From positions 35,605,001-35,669,000 of the forward strand of contig JAIVEN010000002.1 in assembly GCA_026686845.1 (NCBI GenBank): a DNA stretch of 64,000 nt, in the 5' to 3' direction. Shown here in pieces: positions 12,378 through 23,093 of this stretch (its first letter is position 1; each line of letters opens with the position of its first letter). This DNA is from Adenanthera pavonina. Taxonomy: Eukaryota > Streptophyta > Magnoliopsida > Fabales > Fabaceae. The translations under genes were made by a program, and so were the position numbers. Under the pieces are notes generated by a model. That model was not told the DNA's origin, ran no database searches, and was given only the letters and a program-made list of their open reading frames with translations.

Positions 12378-12750
12378 GTGATATGTGTATGTAGTTGAAC
12401 ATTGCATTTAGTAAAGAGAATACAAGAACTCATGTAGTTTGTTGATGTCTGTCACATATGAGTGCTTTGCACCTTCTCTACTCATGATGTTTCAGCACAT
12501 TGCACTTTGCTAAAAGTGAAAGGGCATTCTGATCGCATTTGATATGTTTATCTGCCTTCAAATGTGTGTGCATGAGGTCTGCTGCCACCGAGGAAGTAGT
12601 CTTGCTAGCAGAAGAAATTGTATTTGTATGCTTAAGGTGGTTGCACCTTCTGCTGGTTACTATTGCTTTTCTTTGCTTAAATATATTTCCTATTTTTCTG
12701 AAATGCAGCAGGAAAAGTCTCAAACTGTCCCGGAAGAATTGGTGAACATT

Positions 12751-13990
12751 TGACTGAACATATATTGATTTGATATACTACTGCTGCGTTCATTAGAATA
12801 AAGAGGCAGAGTTGAGAGGAAGAGCTATAGTGGCCACCCAAAAATGCAGTTGATGCAAAATAGTCAGCTCCAAATAGGGATTATTTGGTTCCTTTAAGGA
12901 ACTACTACTTGCTTGCATTTCGTCTAATATCATATAAATGTTAAATTGGCTTTACATATACCACACGTGTGATGGAAACTTAGTTTCCCTTTCTCGGAAA
13001 GTAGTCAGCAAAGAAAGTAGTCAGCAAAGAGGTCACAGAGTGGGGTAAGCTTAAAATCATTGAAAGACAAATTTGGTCAACAAGACAAAGATAAACAAGA
13101 GACATCCAGCTTGAAGTCTACAGGGCCGATAGAGAGAAAACAAGTTTTCACAAATTCATCTTGACATTGTTATTGTGGTGGGTCTAACTATATAATTTAG
13201 GATTCCCTTTGTGCAGTAGCATCATTAATTGTTCAGTTGTGTTTCACTTCTCTCTTATAGTTATTCTTTAATCGTAGATTTAAATTCTTATATAATGGAT
13301 GAAAAATTGGTGAGTACATGTGTGTTTATCTTTATTAAGCTTTGGGTTCAACATTAAATATATTTTGACCTATTTATTATTTAGTTCCTCAGTGTAGCAA
13401 AGGAGCATGGTGGATAGTGTAAGTTTTCATGTTCCCCCGCCCTTCAAATTAGACTTATTATGCCTATTAATTTTGAAAAATCTTTTTCTTAAGTTTCACT
13501 CAAATATTTTTCTTATAGTGTTGCTTTATTTATTGTGTTTTTCTCCTTGGGTCAATTGTAGCTACCAGAACTGTTGGGGTTATTAGTAAAATTTATCAAG
13601 CAGCTGCAGAACCAAAAGCAAGCGGTACAGACGCTTCTATTGAACCAAGGACCCCACAGAACGTCTGATATTCCGTGGATTGCTTTAATAGGTCAATCTG
13701 TTTCTATAACTAGTGCACAATTGGTAGTGCTAGGAATGAGAGATTTTCGGAAAACTGCTTGGCGAGCTGAGACTAAGCTCAGTAGAATAGCTTTGGCTGA
13801 GATGTTGGGCAGATTCGGAATCCGATGAAGCAAGCTTCCAACTCTTCTTTCCGGGTACTTATTTTTTTGTCACCAACTCTCAACCTGTTTGCAATGTTAT
13901 ATATATATATATATATATATATTTTTTACTTAGTAGTTTGTAGTGAATGGCTTTATGAAATTTTGCATTATTGGCCACCCACATACACAT
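12751..13990 (+). pseudogene. DRP2-type dynamin pseudogene, rearranged copy B
   Basis: Directly after copy A's exon 8 is cut off, the sequence resumes in intron 12 (GACTGAACATATATTG). It continues with exon 13 (about 12800-12875, with stops), intron 13, exon 14 (about 13015-13140), intron 14, and then a jump near 13290 to the last bases of exon 5 (ATGGATGAAAAATTG), the end of exon 6 and exon 7 (about 13562-13850). Exon 7 lacks about 60 bases around the SLKSILTGAPQSK coding segment and is frameshifted. It ends in intron 7, where a TA microsatellite has expanded. Exon 14 again precedes exon 5, as in copy A. Confidence 0.85.
13893..13922. repeat. (TA)n microsatellite
   Basis: About 15 TA repeats in the intron 7 remnant of DRP2 copy B, at the position where the other copies have ordinary intron sequence. 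Confidence 0.95.
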
Positions 13991-14139
13991 GCTGATGTGG
14001 AAAAGGAATAAAAAGAAAGGAGGGAAAAGTCACTGGAAATTCTTAATCAAAATAATCCTAAAATCCTAAAGCTATTTATAAGTCCTAGTACAATAATCAA
14101 GTGAAATTTAGTATCAATCTAACCTAGTCCAATTTCTAA
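13991..14139. other. Short junction, no gene
   Basis: AT-rich sequence joining the DRP2 copy B intron to the gypsy reverse-transcriptase fragment. No feature is seen. Confidence 0.5.
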
Positions 14140-14580
14140 GGCACCTTATTAGGATGGTCCTTAATGAGCGGGTAGAGCTTAAAAGTCAAATAGAGGAGTT
14201 ATTGGAGAAGAAATTCATCATACCTAGCATATTTCCTAGGTTGCTCCCGTATTGTTTGAGGAGAATAGGAGCCTCAGACTTTGTATAGATAAGAGCTAAA
14301 CAAAGTGACTATAAAGAACAAGTACTTGTTGCCCAAAATTGATGACTTGTTAGACCAACTAGTTGGAGTCTGTGTTCTGCAAGATTGATCTAAGATCTGG
14401 ATATCATCAGCTATGGGTTGAAAGTAGAGAATGTTCCTAAGACTGCCTTCTGAACAAGATATCATCAGCATTTTTCATGAACTACATGAATTGGATTTTT
14501 GAGCCATATTTAGACATATTCATTATGATTTTTATAAATGATGTACTAGTAGTATACTCCAAATCTTTAATCTTTAGTGA
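14140..14580 (+). pseudogene. Ty3/gypsy reverse transcriptase fragment
   Basis: The broken translation follows a plant chromovirus-type reverse transcriptase. It runs from an 'YRM..NER.ELKSQIEELLEKKFI.PS' start, through LRLCIDYRELNKVTIKNKY and LLPKIDDLLDQLVG, to the region before the active site (KPYLDIFIMIFINDVLVYS-like, where the second Asp-containing box reads IND). Several frameshifts and stops interrupt it. About 440 bases remain of a domain that normally needs 500-600, and no integrase or gag is near. It lies between DRP2 copy B and the minus-strand copia LTR. Confidence 0.8.
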
Positions 14581-15061
14581 AGTATGAAGCGCATCTAAGG
14601 ATTGTCCACCACCCTTGCCCTTCTTTTTAAACTAGAATTAGAGGAAAGTGTAGATTCCAATGACCCTATGAACATTGACAAGCATCCTCCAGGAGCTATC
14701 CCAACAGTACGATTTACCATAGTGTATGCTCATTCCCCAAGGGAGGGTATAGCTAACCTTTTTCTCCAAGATATGCAGCCATGGTTGCAGCTGTCCTTTA
14801 TATTTACTACCAGACACACGACCATACAAAGAAGAGGATCCCATACATGTCATTAGTTTCCTGGTTAAGGATGAGGCCTTGAATGCTCTCCCGTGAGTTT
14901 TGGGACAAGGTTAGGTTTGTGCTTTAGGAGGAAGTCTTCGATGCCTTGTCGGACCATGTGAACAAGTATGTTTGCTAGGCATTGATTTTCTGCTAGGGGG
15001 GTCAAGGGAAGAAGAAGGCCTCGAGATCTGAATCTAAGCCTTATCTAGTGAAAGAGCTAGA
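14581..15061. other. Unassigned stretch between two retroelement remnants
   Basis: A short open frame on the plus strand (14602-14856) matches nothing I know and shows no motif. The stretch is more GC-balanced than its surroundings and could be gypsy or captured DNA. Confidence 0.4.
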
Positions 15062-16480
15062 AGAAGCAATGCTGGCTTCCTAATAGGGGGTGAATTAAGA
15101 AGTATGAAATTTTTCTGCAAAAATATAAGTGTGAAAGCAAAAGTTTGCAGAAAAGCATACTATAATGAAAATTGAATATAAAGATATAATGAAAATTGAA
15201 TATAAGAGATAAGCGAAGAGAATACTTAGTAATTTATCCTAGTTTGGTCTAATCTACTTGTGATTTACCACTATAATTTAGTGGGCTTCTTGAAATGCGA
15301 CATTTGTACTCTACGACATTTGTACTCTGTTTCAAGAACACAGAAAATTTCTCAACACTCTTACTAGTAGTGTTTCTCTTTATTCCCTTGTGAATCCCTT
15401 CACAAAGAATCTTTTATGCAAATGAAGAAAAGATGTTTTATACATAAATGAATACTCTCTTAAACACAGTAGATATATGAAAGTTGAAGAGTAATAAATG
15501 AGGTATATAAGTGCAAAGCTTTAACACTGAACTTCAGTAGAGTTATATATGAAAGTTGAAGAGTAATAAATGAGGTATATAAGTGCAAAGCTTTAACACT
15601 GAACTAACTTCAGTAGAGTTTTTACAATGTTAGATTTAAATATATTTACCCATAAGTTCTATTTATAGATTTATGCCTTAATTAGTTATTAGACATAAGA
15701 TCTAGCTATTAGGCAAAAAGCCGCTCACCAATCACATTAAATTTGAACATTGTGACTCAATAGACGAGTTTCACAGAAACAGAAGGTTTAAGTACTTTAA
15801 TGTTGAATTTCAAATTCGAATTTCAAATTCGTCTATTATTAAGTTATTAAGTGACATTTAAATTTCAAGTTAAGTTTGCAAGAGATACCCTATTAGTTTG
15901 TGTGAATTTTTATATTGTGAATTTTCATATTAGAAATGCATCTAAAGGAAAAGGTCATTGCCTCAAGTTTTCATATAAAATTTGAATTTCATAAATTCAT
16001 TTGTTAAAGGTATGTTTAACAAGTTCTATATTTTGAAATTTGCACTTTCAAGCTTTCTTAAAGGTTATGACTTTGAACTCATTTTGAACTTCACTAATGT
16101 TCATATAAATTTTGTACACTTTCACTAACTATAAGTGATACACAGCTTGAAATTGAAATTTTAGATTAAAAATTTGTCTAATATTAAACCTATGTAACTT
16201 TAAACTTTACCATGCAAAGTGTGAATTTTGATTATATTTTAATTCATCTTTTAGCCAATATATTTTAATTCTAACACATGTCAACATTATATAACTTTAA
16301 AATAACTCATTTAAAAACTGTGGTAAGTAAGATTTAAAGCTTTTTTCCTAGTATATATAATGAGAAATCTTAAAAACTAATTCTTTATTTTATCTGGATT
16401 TCTTCACTTTATACTTTCATGCTTTTTTTATATTCTTTTTCCAAGCTCTATTTGGAATTATCAAAATTTCTGATTTAATA
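15062..16480 (-). mobile_element. 3' LTR of the older, minus-strand SIRE-type copia element
   Basis: Read on the minus strand this aligns along its length with the plus-strand LTR at 26413-27995. It starts at 16480 with TATTAAATCAG...TTTTGATAATTCC (plus family: TGTTGAATCAAG...TTTTGATGATTC), has AAGAAGCCCAC in the 3' part, and ends with CACCCCCTATTAGGAAGCCAGC near 15062. The terminal TG and CA are lost by mutation. Divergence is much higher than between the two LTRs of the nested element, so this copy is older. A 72-base tandem duplication lies at about 15481-15600. Confidence 0.8.
15481..15620. repeat. 72-bp tandem duplication within LTR
   Basis: The phrase AAGTTGAAGAGTAATAAATG and the following 45 bases occur twice with a 72-base period, nearly identical. 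It is a recent local duplication inside the old minus-strand LTR. Confidence 0.9.
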
Positions 16481-16490
16481 TTTTTCCCTC
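16481..16490 (-). other. Polypurine tract of the minus-strand copia element
   Basis: The minus strand reads GAGGGAAAAA immediately before the LTR start, in the same place as AAAGGGGAAAAA before the plus-strand 3' LTR. A polypurine tract primes plus-strand DNA synthesis in LTR retroelements. Its position confirms which LTR this is. Confidence 0.75.
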
Positions 16491-16881
16491 AAAACAACTC
16501 ACAAACTGTATGCATTAAAATTCAAATTTTAATGTATAATCATACAATTCAAATTTTAATGTATAATCTTAGCACATGTATCAAGAGTAAAATTTTTAGG
16601 AGAATAGATTTTTAGGAGAATAGAAAAGAACTATTGAGACAAAGAAATGCACCTCATTGATATAATTGCATTTAGTACAAAGATTCATTCTAGTCCTAAG
16701 GCAACCCTTTTGTCATATGTTTTGCTTGATTGCCTAGCAGCTCTAGTTTGCTTTTTCCCTTTTTTAGCATAATCAAGAGGAAGGAGACATTTGAGCAGTG
16801 GGTATGTCCTGTGGAACTGGTATAAAGAGCATTGAAGGAAGTTTTTCATCAGATCATGAAGATAGCTCCTTAGCTTCCTTT

Positions 16882-16979
16882 AGCCAATTGAGCTTGTTGT
16901 TCCACTGTGAGTCCGTGTGAGTCTGGGTGGAGCCAATTGAGCTTGTTGTTCCACTGTGAGTCCGTGTGAGTCCGATTGG
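16882..16979. repeat. 49-bp tandem duplication
   Basis: Two adjacent copies starting AGCCAATTGAGCTTGTTG differ by only a few bases. They lie inside the decayed env-like frame. Confidence 0.9.
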
Positions 16980-17690
16980 AGAAGATGGAGGTTAATGTGC
17001 TAGTGGTAGAAATATCTCATCTAACCTCTAACCTCTGCTTCTAAGCTGACTAGCATGTGTAATATAAGTAATGTCAATATAAGGCACAATCCCCCTTTTT
17101 TTCTCATCAATAGAGGATTGAACAATGGGTGCTATTGCAAGATATGCTACAAGCAATGTTTCTTGTCTAGTTTCTTCCATAAATGGCTATAAAAGCTTTC
17201 CTTCGAGACGTGTGGGGATTAGAGAAACTAGGTTGTAGTGGTGCTGATGTAGTTGGGAGAGGTTCACAAGTTATTGTAGGCATTAGCAACCACTTTGAGA
17301 TTTTTGACCACATCAGTCTTGCAAGCTTGCAAACTGAGCAATCTCAAGAGTAACTTCCTATTGTTATCTCAAGAGTAACTTCCTATTGTTATTGTGGAAC
17401 TGGCTCTCCTCCTTCATAAAAGAAAATTTCAATTCTGCCATTTCAATTCTGCCCAGCTCCTTTTCCAACCCTCCTGTCTCTCTATACCATCCTTATCAGT
17501 TCTTCCTCTCTAAATTCCTTAATGCATAATCCTTATCAGATCTTGGCACTCAAGTTTGGTAATAATCAAGGCGGGCAGTGTAGAATCCTTCTTTTTCTTA
17601 TATTTCCAAGGTTAAGCTCTTTTCTATGAATTAGGGTCATTATCACATGAGCTTCAACCCTCTGATGATCATATTAAAGATGTCTCCCTT

Positions 17691-17896
17691 GTTAAAAGAT
17701 GATCCTGGATAATATGTAGTGCACCATCATCTATACATTGAGATTCAAAGGCTTCACATTTTTTAAAAGAGGTCTGTCTTCTCAAATTGAATAGTTAAAA
17801 GATGATCCTGGATAATATGTAGTGCACCATCATCTATACATTGAGATTCAAAGGCTTCACATTTTTTAAAAGAGGTCTGTCTTCTCAAATTGTATT
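17691..17896. repeat. 103-bp tandem duplication
   Basis: Two adjacent near-identical copies beginning GTTAAAAGATGATCCTGG and ending CTTCTCAAATTG. They lie inside the decayed env-like frame. Confidence 0.95.
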
Positions 17897-18414
17897 CACA
17901 AATTGTATTCAGGATTGTGCTCTCCTTGTATTCTCTATCCTCTTTCTAGTTGATCCTCTTTATCTAGTTGATGGCAGAAATATCAATCCTGAACATATCT
18001 TAGATCGGAGAGTAACTAACTTGATGCTTTTCCATTTTGTTCTTCATCATACCTTTCAACTTCTACAAGGTTTTTGTACTTTCCCAACCTTCTTTGCAGC
18101 AAATTTCTCCTTTAAGATGCCATAAAGGATCAGTAGTCATCTCCAATTCTTTAGACTCTATACTTGAACATGATGGAGCAGCAGGCATAGGTTTCTTCAA
18201 TTTTGCCTTGGATTTAATTGTTTTCTTTTTCTTTAGACAATGTTTGCATTCTTCATTCTCACCAATTCTTTTTAGAATTTCGCCTTGAGGAATGCTCAAA
18301 TGTTGTTAGCTGGAAATTGGTGTTTGGCCGAAGGAATTTCAGAATGATTAAGAGAAAAATGAAAGTTAGTTGTAATGGTTGAAATATGAATAAGGTTGCG
18401 TTTAGTGTCTACTC

Positions 18415-19092
18415 TCCAAGTTCAACGTTTTAGTCTTTAGCTTTCGGTCTTTGTGAAATTCATCTGTTAACACATTAAAATTCAGACTTTTGAATGTCAG
18501 ACGCATTAAATACGATTGGTGAATAGATAGGTTTTTTAGAGTAACCATTGGGTAATGTCTTTAACGGATAGATCTTGTCTCTAACATATAGTTAAGACTT
18601 ATCTATAAATAGAACTTCATTTGAAAATGTGGGTAACGATTTTTATTATATATATTTCTACTCTGCTAAATTCATATCTTCAACTTTCATATACACTCTA
18701 AACTAGAGAGTTCAATGTACTTTAACTTTCATATACACTATAGAGAGTTCAATATAATCAATCTTATCTTCATTGGGAAGAAATATTCTCTTTGTGAGGG
18801 GATTTTTCACAAGGGATTTGGGAAGCATTTAGTTAGAGTGCAAAGAGTGAGATAGTAAACTCTTAGAATAGAGTATCAAATTGTACTAAGTAAGTCATTG
18901 CAAGAAGCCCACCAAATTCTTGCAAGATGGTGGAAAATCTCAAGTGGTAGCTTGAGGACTGGACATCAAGATAGAGAGACCGAACCAAGATAAACATTAG
19001 TGTCCTCTCTTGCTTTCACCACTCTCTTGACTTTTGTAGAAAATTTTAATCTTTCCAATTCACCCCCTCTTGGGAAGCCAGCATATCTAACA
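18415..19092 (+). mobile_element. 5' LTR (5'-truncated) of the nested SIRE-type copia element
   Basis: This matches the last ~800 bases of the LTR at 26413-27995, from TTTAGCTTTCGGT through the TATA box to the shared end GGGAAGCCAGCATATCTAACA. The first ~780 bases of the LTR are missing, so no left target duplication can be seen. Relative to the 3' LTR it also lacks 56 bases near 19008. The primer-binding site follows two bases later. Confidence 0.9.
18604..18612 (+). promoter_or_regulatory. LTR TATA box
   Basis: TATAAATAG is present at the same relative place in all three plus-strand LTRs (also 27439-27447, and TATAAATAT at 34272-34280). The conserved surroundings suggest it is the element's promoter. 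Confidence 0.65.
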
Positions 19093-19094
19093 AG

Positions 19095-19106
19095 TGGTAT
19101 CAGGAC
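19095..19106 (+). other. Primer-binding site (tRNA-Met type)
   Basis: TGGTATCAGGAC lies two bases after the LTR end. The canonical plant initiator tRNA-Met site is TGGTATCAGAGC; here the last three bases are changed. It marks the start of minus-strand DNA synthesis in the element and fixes its plus orientation. Confidence 0.85.
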
Positions 19107-19149
19107 TCCCAAACTCCCAAACAAAGGATCTAACAATTCGGGAAATTCA

Positions 19150-20250
19150 ATGGTTGGCTTTGGAGAAAGCATTCTACCTGGGGGAAACAATACAAACAGA
19201 CCATCTGGCTTCAGTGGAGAACACTATGGATACTGGAAGATGAGAATGCAAATCTATCTCTGGACATCTAGTCTATCATCCAAAAGGGAGATTTTTTTCC
19301 AATGAAGCTGAAGGATGATGGGAAATACAAGAAGAAGCCAGATCACGAGTGGAATGAGGAAGATAAGAGAAGAGTCCTGTTGAACTTTAAGGTAAAACAC
19401 TGTCTGCTCAGTGCATTAAATGCATTAAACCAAGACGAATTGCCCAGAGTATCACAATTCTATGCCAAGGGTATGTGGGACACTAGAAATCACTCATAAA
19501 CTCCTGCATTGGCGAGTATGAAAGATTCAGAATGTTGAAAGGTGAAAGTATCAAAGAGAAAGTCAAAAAATCCTTAGAGCTCTTCCTCTGGATTGGTAAC
19601 CAAAAGTAAGCCAGAGGAGAGTTAATGTCCTCTGTCACAGTACTCTTCGGTAGCCTTGAAGAATATGAGGGAAAGATAAAGGTTTTTAAGGAAGCAAGGA
19701 AGCAGGTCAAGGAAAAAAAAGGGGTCTTACTTTAAAAGCTGCTAAAGAGACTCTAGTTATGATGGTCAGAAAAATTTAGAAGGTTTTAGAATAAGAAAAG
19801 AAATAAAAGATTCTTCAAGAAAGGAAAGAAATAAAAGATTTTCTAAGAAAGGAGTAGCTGGAGATAATAAAAAAAAAGGGAAAAGAGCCTGTCACATGCT
19901 ATAAATGCAAAAAGCAATGACACATCAAATGGAATCGTCCATAATTCTTTAGGAAGCAAGAGAAAGAAAAGAAAGCTGCTGATAAGGGCAAGAAAAAGAA
20001 GCGCATACATCTCATCAATTTGGGACAACAGCTCAAAAGATGATGATGAAGATGAAATTGTCAATATTTGCTTGGCTCTTGCATTTGAAGAAACTCCAAT
20101 CTCATCCAACCAACAGTGATCATAAAGATGAGGTATATGAATCTGAACATTCCTATTTTGAATTAGTTGATGCATTTTATGATCTGCATGATGAGTTCAT
20201 TAAGATTGCTAAAGAACTAAAATAGGTTAAGAAAAAGATTAGTAAGTTAG
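19150..20250 (+). pseudogene. Copia gag (SIRE type), broken
   Basis: The frame starts with ATG at 19150 and soon gives the copia gag signature GEHYGYWKMRMQIYLW. After frameshifts it reads DHEWNEEDKRR and LNFKVKHCLLSALN, then LPRVSQFYAKGMWDT. A zinc knuckle of the family form CYKCKKxGHIKxxCP is recognisable at 19897-19940, but the Gly codon is a stop (TGA) and the last Cys is lost. Gag proteins package the element's RNA. Multiple stops mean it cannot make a particle. Short words near 19800-19850 are duplicated. Confidence 0.85.
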
Positions 20251-23093
20251 AATCTAAATGCAACATCTCTGACACTGCATTTCTGCATAGAGTTGAATTT
20301 TCTTGCTAATATTATATGTTTTGCATATTTGTCTTAAAGTAAGAAAAAGCAACATGATAGTGCTTGTTCCACCCATATGACTAGTGATAAGGAGAAGTTC
20401 ATCACCCTTAGAGACATTTGGAGGTGACCAATATGGCAAAATATCTGAGATGTGTTATTTGTAATTGACCTTAACCATATAAGTGTGAGTCAGACATGTG
20501 ACAAAGGGAACTAGGTACTATTTGACTTAAAGTTCTACCTAGTCATTCGAAAAAGTGATCATAAAGTATATTATTAATCTTGATACTTCCTTCTATTTAA
20601 TTAGTCAAAATAATGATAGTTGGTTATTGCATAGAAGACTAGCATATGTTGATATGAACCAGCTGTCAAAACTATCAAAACTGATTAAGAATGAGTTAGT
20701 CATTAGTTTACCAAAAATCTCTTTTGAAAAAGACAGAATGTGATGTATGCTTTAAAGGAAAACAAAATCATCTTTCAAATCTAAAAATGTAGCCATGTCT
20801 AGTAACTATTGCATATAGATCTCTTATATGTTCATCTACAGTAATGATTACTTTAAATTTACCTGGACTTTGTTTCTTTCTTCCAAAAGTGAAACATTTG
20901 ATGCATGTGTCAGGATCATGGAGAAGAATTTGAAAATTCATGTTTTTTGGAGTACAGGAAAATTACAATTGAAGAATTGGAAGAGCAATGTTGAATGAAA
21001 AGGAATTCTCTCAAGTATTCTGAGCTGATATGAGCTGATACTAAGCAAGTTATATAATTAACAAAGCTTACATCAGACCAATTTTGGGAAAAACTCCTTA
21101 TGAGCTATAGAAAGAGACGAAGCCAAACTTTTCATATCTGCATGTGAATCTGTAAATGTTTCATCCACAACAATGGAAAAGAGAATTTAGGTAAGTTTAA
21201 TGCCAAGTTTGATGAAGGTATATTTCTTGGCTATTCTAGTAGGAGTAAAATATATAGAGTTTTTCATAAAAAAGACTAAATTAGTAAAAGAATCTGTGTA
21301 TGTTGTGTTTATTGAAAATGAAACAGTTTCCAAGCACTTAGATCTTTCTGAAAAAAATAAAATTGAACCTCGAAAAATATCTGAATCTACTAAACATAGA
21401 TATTTAGGAGAAAGATCTTGAGTATGAGAACAATGAGGAAATGTCACAGGAACTCCCTAGAGCTTGGAGATATTAAAAGAATCATCATGTTGATCAAGTG
21501 ATTGGGGATGTTCAGGAGAAAGTTAAAATCAAAAAATAACTCAGGATCAGATGATCAATTGTGCTTTTATCAATTGTGCTTTTATTTCACACTTGCTTTT
21601 ATTTCCCAAGTGTGCTGAAGAAGTCTTAACTAAATCAGTTTGAAAGAAATCAAGTTTGAGACTTAGTGCCTAGACCTAGATCCTATCATTGGCACTAAAT
21701 GGATCTTTAGAAATAAACTTGATGAATCAGAAACAATTATTAGAAATAAAATAAGATTAGTTGCCAAAGGATATCAAGAAGAAGATATTGATTTTGAGGA
21801 AATTTTTGCTTTAGTTACAAGATTGGAAGTAATTAGAATCCTATTGGCCTATGCATGTATGAAAAACATAATGTTATATCAAATGGATATAACATGGAGG
21901 AGGTTTATGTAGATCAACCTCCAGGCTTTAAGGACTCAACAAAATCAAATCATATTTATAACTGAAGAAAGCTCTTTATGGCTTCCTATGCATGCATGAA
22001 AAACATAATGTTATATCAAATGATGTAAAAAGTGCTTTTTTGAATGGATATAACATGGAGGAGGTTTATGTATATCAACTTCCAAGATTTGAGGACTCAA
22101 CACCAAACGAAAAAACTAAAGAATATGGCTTAAAACAAACTCCTAGAGCATGGTATTAAAGGCTAGGCAATTTTCTAACTGAAAAGGGATTCAATAGAGG
22201 AAAAGTAGATACTACTTTGTTCACTAAGAACGAAAACAAAGATTTATTTATTGATCAAATTTATGTTAATGATATTATATTTGGTGCTGCTAATGAATCT
22301 CTTTGTAAGAACTTCTTTAAGTTAATGCAGGGTGAATTCGAAATGTCAATGATGGGTGAGCTCAACTTCTTTCTTGGATTGCAAATTAAGCAATGTGATG
22401 ATGGTATCTTCCTCAATCAATCAAAATATCTGAAAGAGTTGCTAAAAAAGTTTGGCATGGAAAAAGCCAAGTTAATGGGAACTCCTATGACTACTGCAAC
22501 AAAGCTTGATATGGATGAAGGGGGAAAACGTTTGACATAAACTCAATATAGGAGAATGATTGGATTCTTGTTATACCTAAAAGCTAGTAGACCTGACATT
22601 ATGTTCGTTTGTATATGTGCAAGGTTCCAATCATGCCCCAAGGGGGAAAGAACTCTGATACTGACTTTGCTGGATCCAAAACTGACAGAAAAAGCACACG
22701 TGGAACATGTCAATTCCTTAGAGGATCCTTGGTTTCATGGTTCAGCAAGAAGCAGAACAGTGTGGCTCTCTCCACTGCAGAAGCTGAATATGTTGCTGCT
22801 GGCAGCTATTGTGCTCAAGTCATTTGGATGAAACAGCAGCTTGAAGATCTTGAGATTGAGATGAAGGAAACACCAATAATGTGTGACAATCAAAGTGCTA
22901 TCAACATCGTAAAGAATCTTGTGATGCATTCAAGGACAAAGCACATTGAAGTTAGGCATCATTATAAGGGATCATGTTCTGAAAGGATCATATTGGAATA
23001 CATCCCTACCGAGGATCAGGTTGCTGACATTCTGACCAAGCCTCTTCCAGAAGATAGACATTGTAAAATCAGAAGGTATGGTAAATCCCAATG
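20251..23093 (+). pseudogene. Copia pol (integrase, reverse transcriptase, RNase H), broken
   Basis: The domain order is copia-type. The GAG-pre-integrase segment is at 20600-20743 (LLHRRLAYVDMNQLSKL). The integrase core is mostly deleted, and then comes the linker to RT (FNAKFDEGIFLGYSSRSK, about 21190-21250). RT follows: GTKWIFRNKLDE near 21690, a degenerate middle with a 135-base duplication, then IYVNDIIFGAANESLC and GELNFFLGLQIKQ (22217-22540). RNase H (about 22674-23093) keeps STAEAEYVAAGSYCAQ, MCDNQSAINIVKN, HSRTKHIEVRHH and VADILTKPLPED. The RT active-site box is YVND where the family has YVDD, so one catalytic Asp is changed. Stops and frameshifts are frequent, and RNase H is the best preserved part. 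Confidence 0.9.
21849..22100 (+). repeat. Internal duplication in reverse transcriptase
   Basis: The segment with GTATGAAAAACATAATGTT, ATATAACATGGAGGAGG and ATCAACCTCCAGGC appears at about 21849-21953 and again at about 21985-22100. The second copy has 28 extra bases (encoding part of the 'VKSAFLNG' region) that the first has lost. Confidence 0.85.

Larger units (their letters stand above)
8303..12750 (+). pseudogene. DRP2-type dynamin pseudogene, rearranged copy A
   Basis: Pieces of a plant dynamin-related protein 2 gene (large GTPase of clathrin vesicle scission) with introns still present. The order is: end of exon 13/intron 13 (from 8303), exon 14 (about 8425-8565), part of intron 14, then a jump near 8880 into intron 4 and exon 5 (9060-9121, repeated at 9152-9213), exon 6 (about 9358-9471), exon 7 (about 9641-9977), and the start of exon 8 (about 12706-12742). 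Exon numbers follow the minus-strand copy at 43652-57367. DLPGLDQ (with Q and R codons changed), AAAKPKALAAVQAL and GAPQSKLGRI are recognisable. Exon 7 has the in-frame stop TAG in the phrase GAGATCTTAGGAAAC, and other frames are broken. Exons 1-4 and 9-12 are absent. Because introns are kept, it is a DNA-level copy, not a retrocopy. Confidence 0.85.
16491..18414 (-). pseudogene. Env-like third frame of the older SIRE-type element, decayed
   Basis: The minus strand is homologous, in the same order, to the env-like frame of the plus-strand element (24052-26162). Near 17500-17590 it reads AAGAAGGATTCTACACTGCC (plus copy: GGAAGGATTCCACCCTGCC), with TTGGAAAAGGAGCTGGGCAG a little further on. Near 17170-17340 it has TCAAAGTGGTTGCTAATGCC followed by a CCACTACAACC Pro-rich start. 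A short intact piece (18063-18299) is basic and Lys-rich, like the N-terminal part of the plus copy. There are many stops and two tandem duplications. The function of this frame is unknown in the family. It stops abruptly at 18414 against the plus-strand LTR. Confidence 0.7.

Noticed and set aside
8303..13990. Retrocopies (processed pseudogenes) of DRP2
   Set aside because: Introns 5, 6, 7, 13 and 14 are partly present and align with introns of the minus-strand gene, so the copies arose from DNA.
18966..19190. Minus-strand frame over the 5' LTR end
   Set aside because: It is antisense to the LTR/primer-site/gag start, whose plus orientation is fixed by the primer site and gag motifs.
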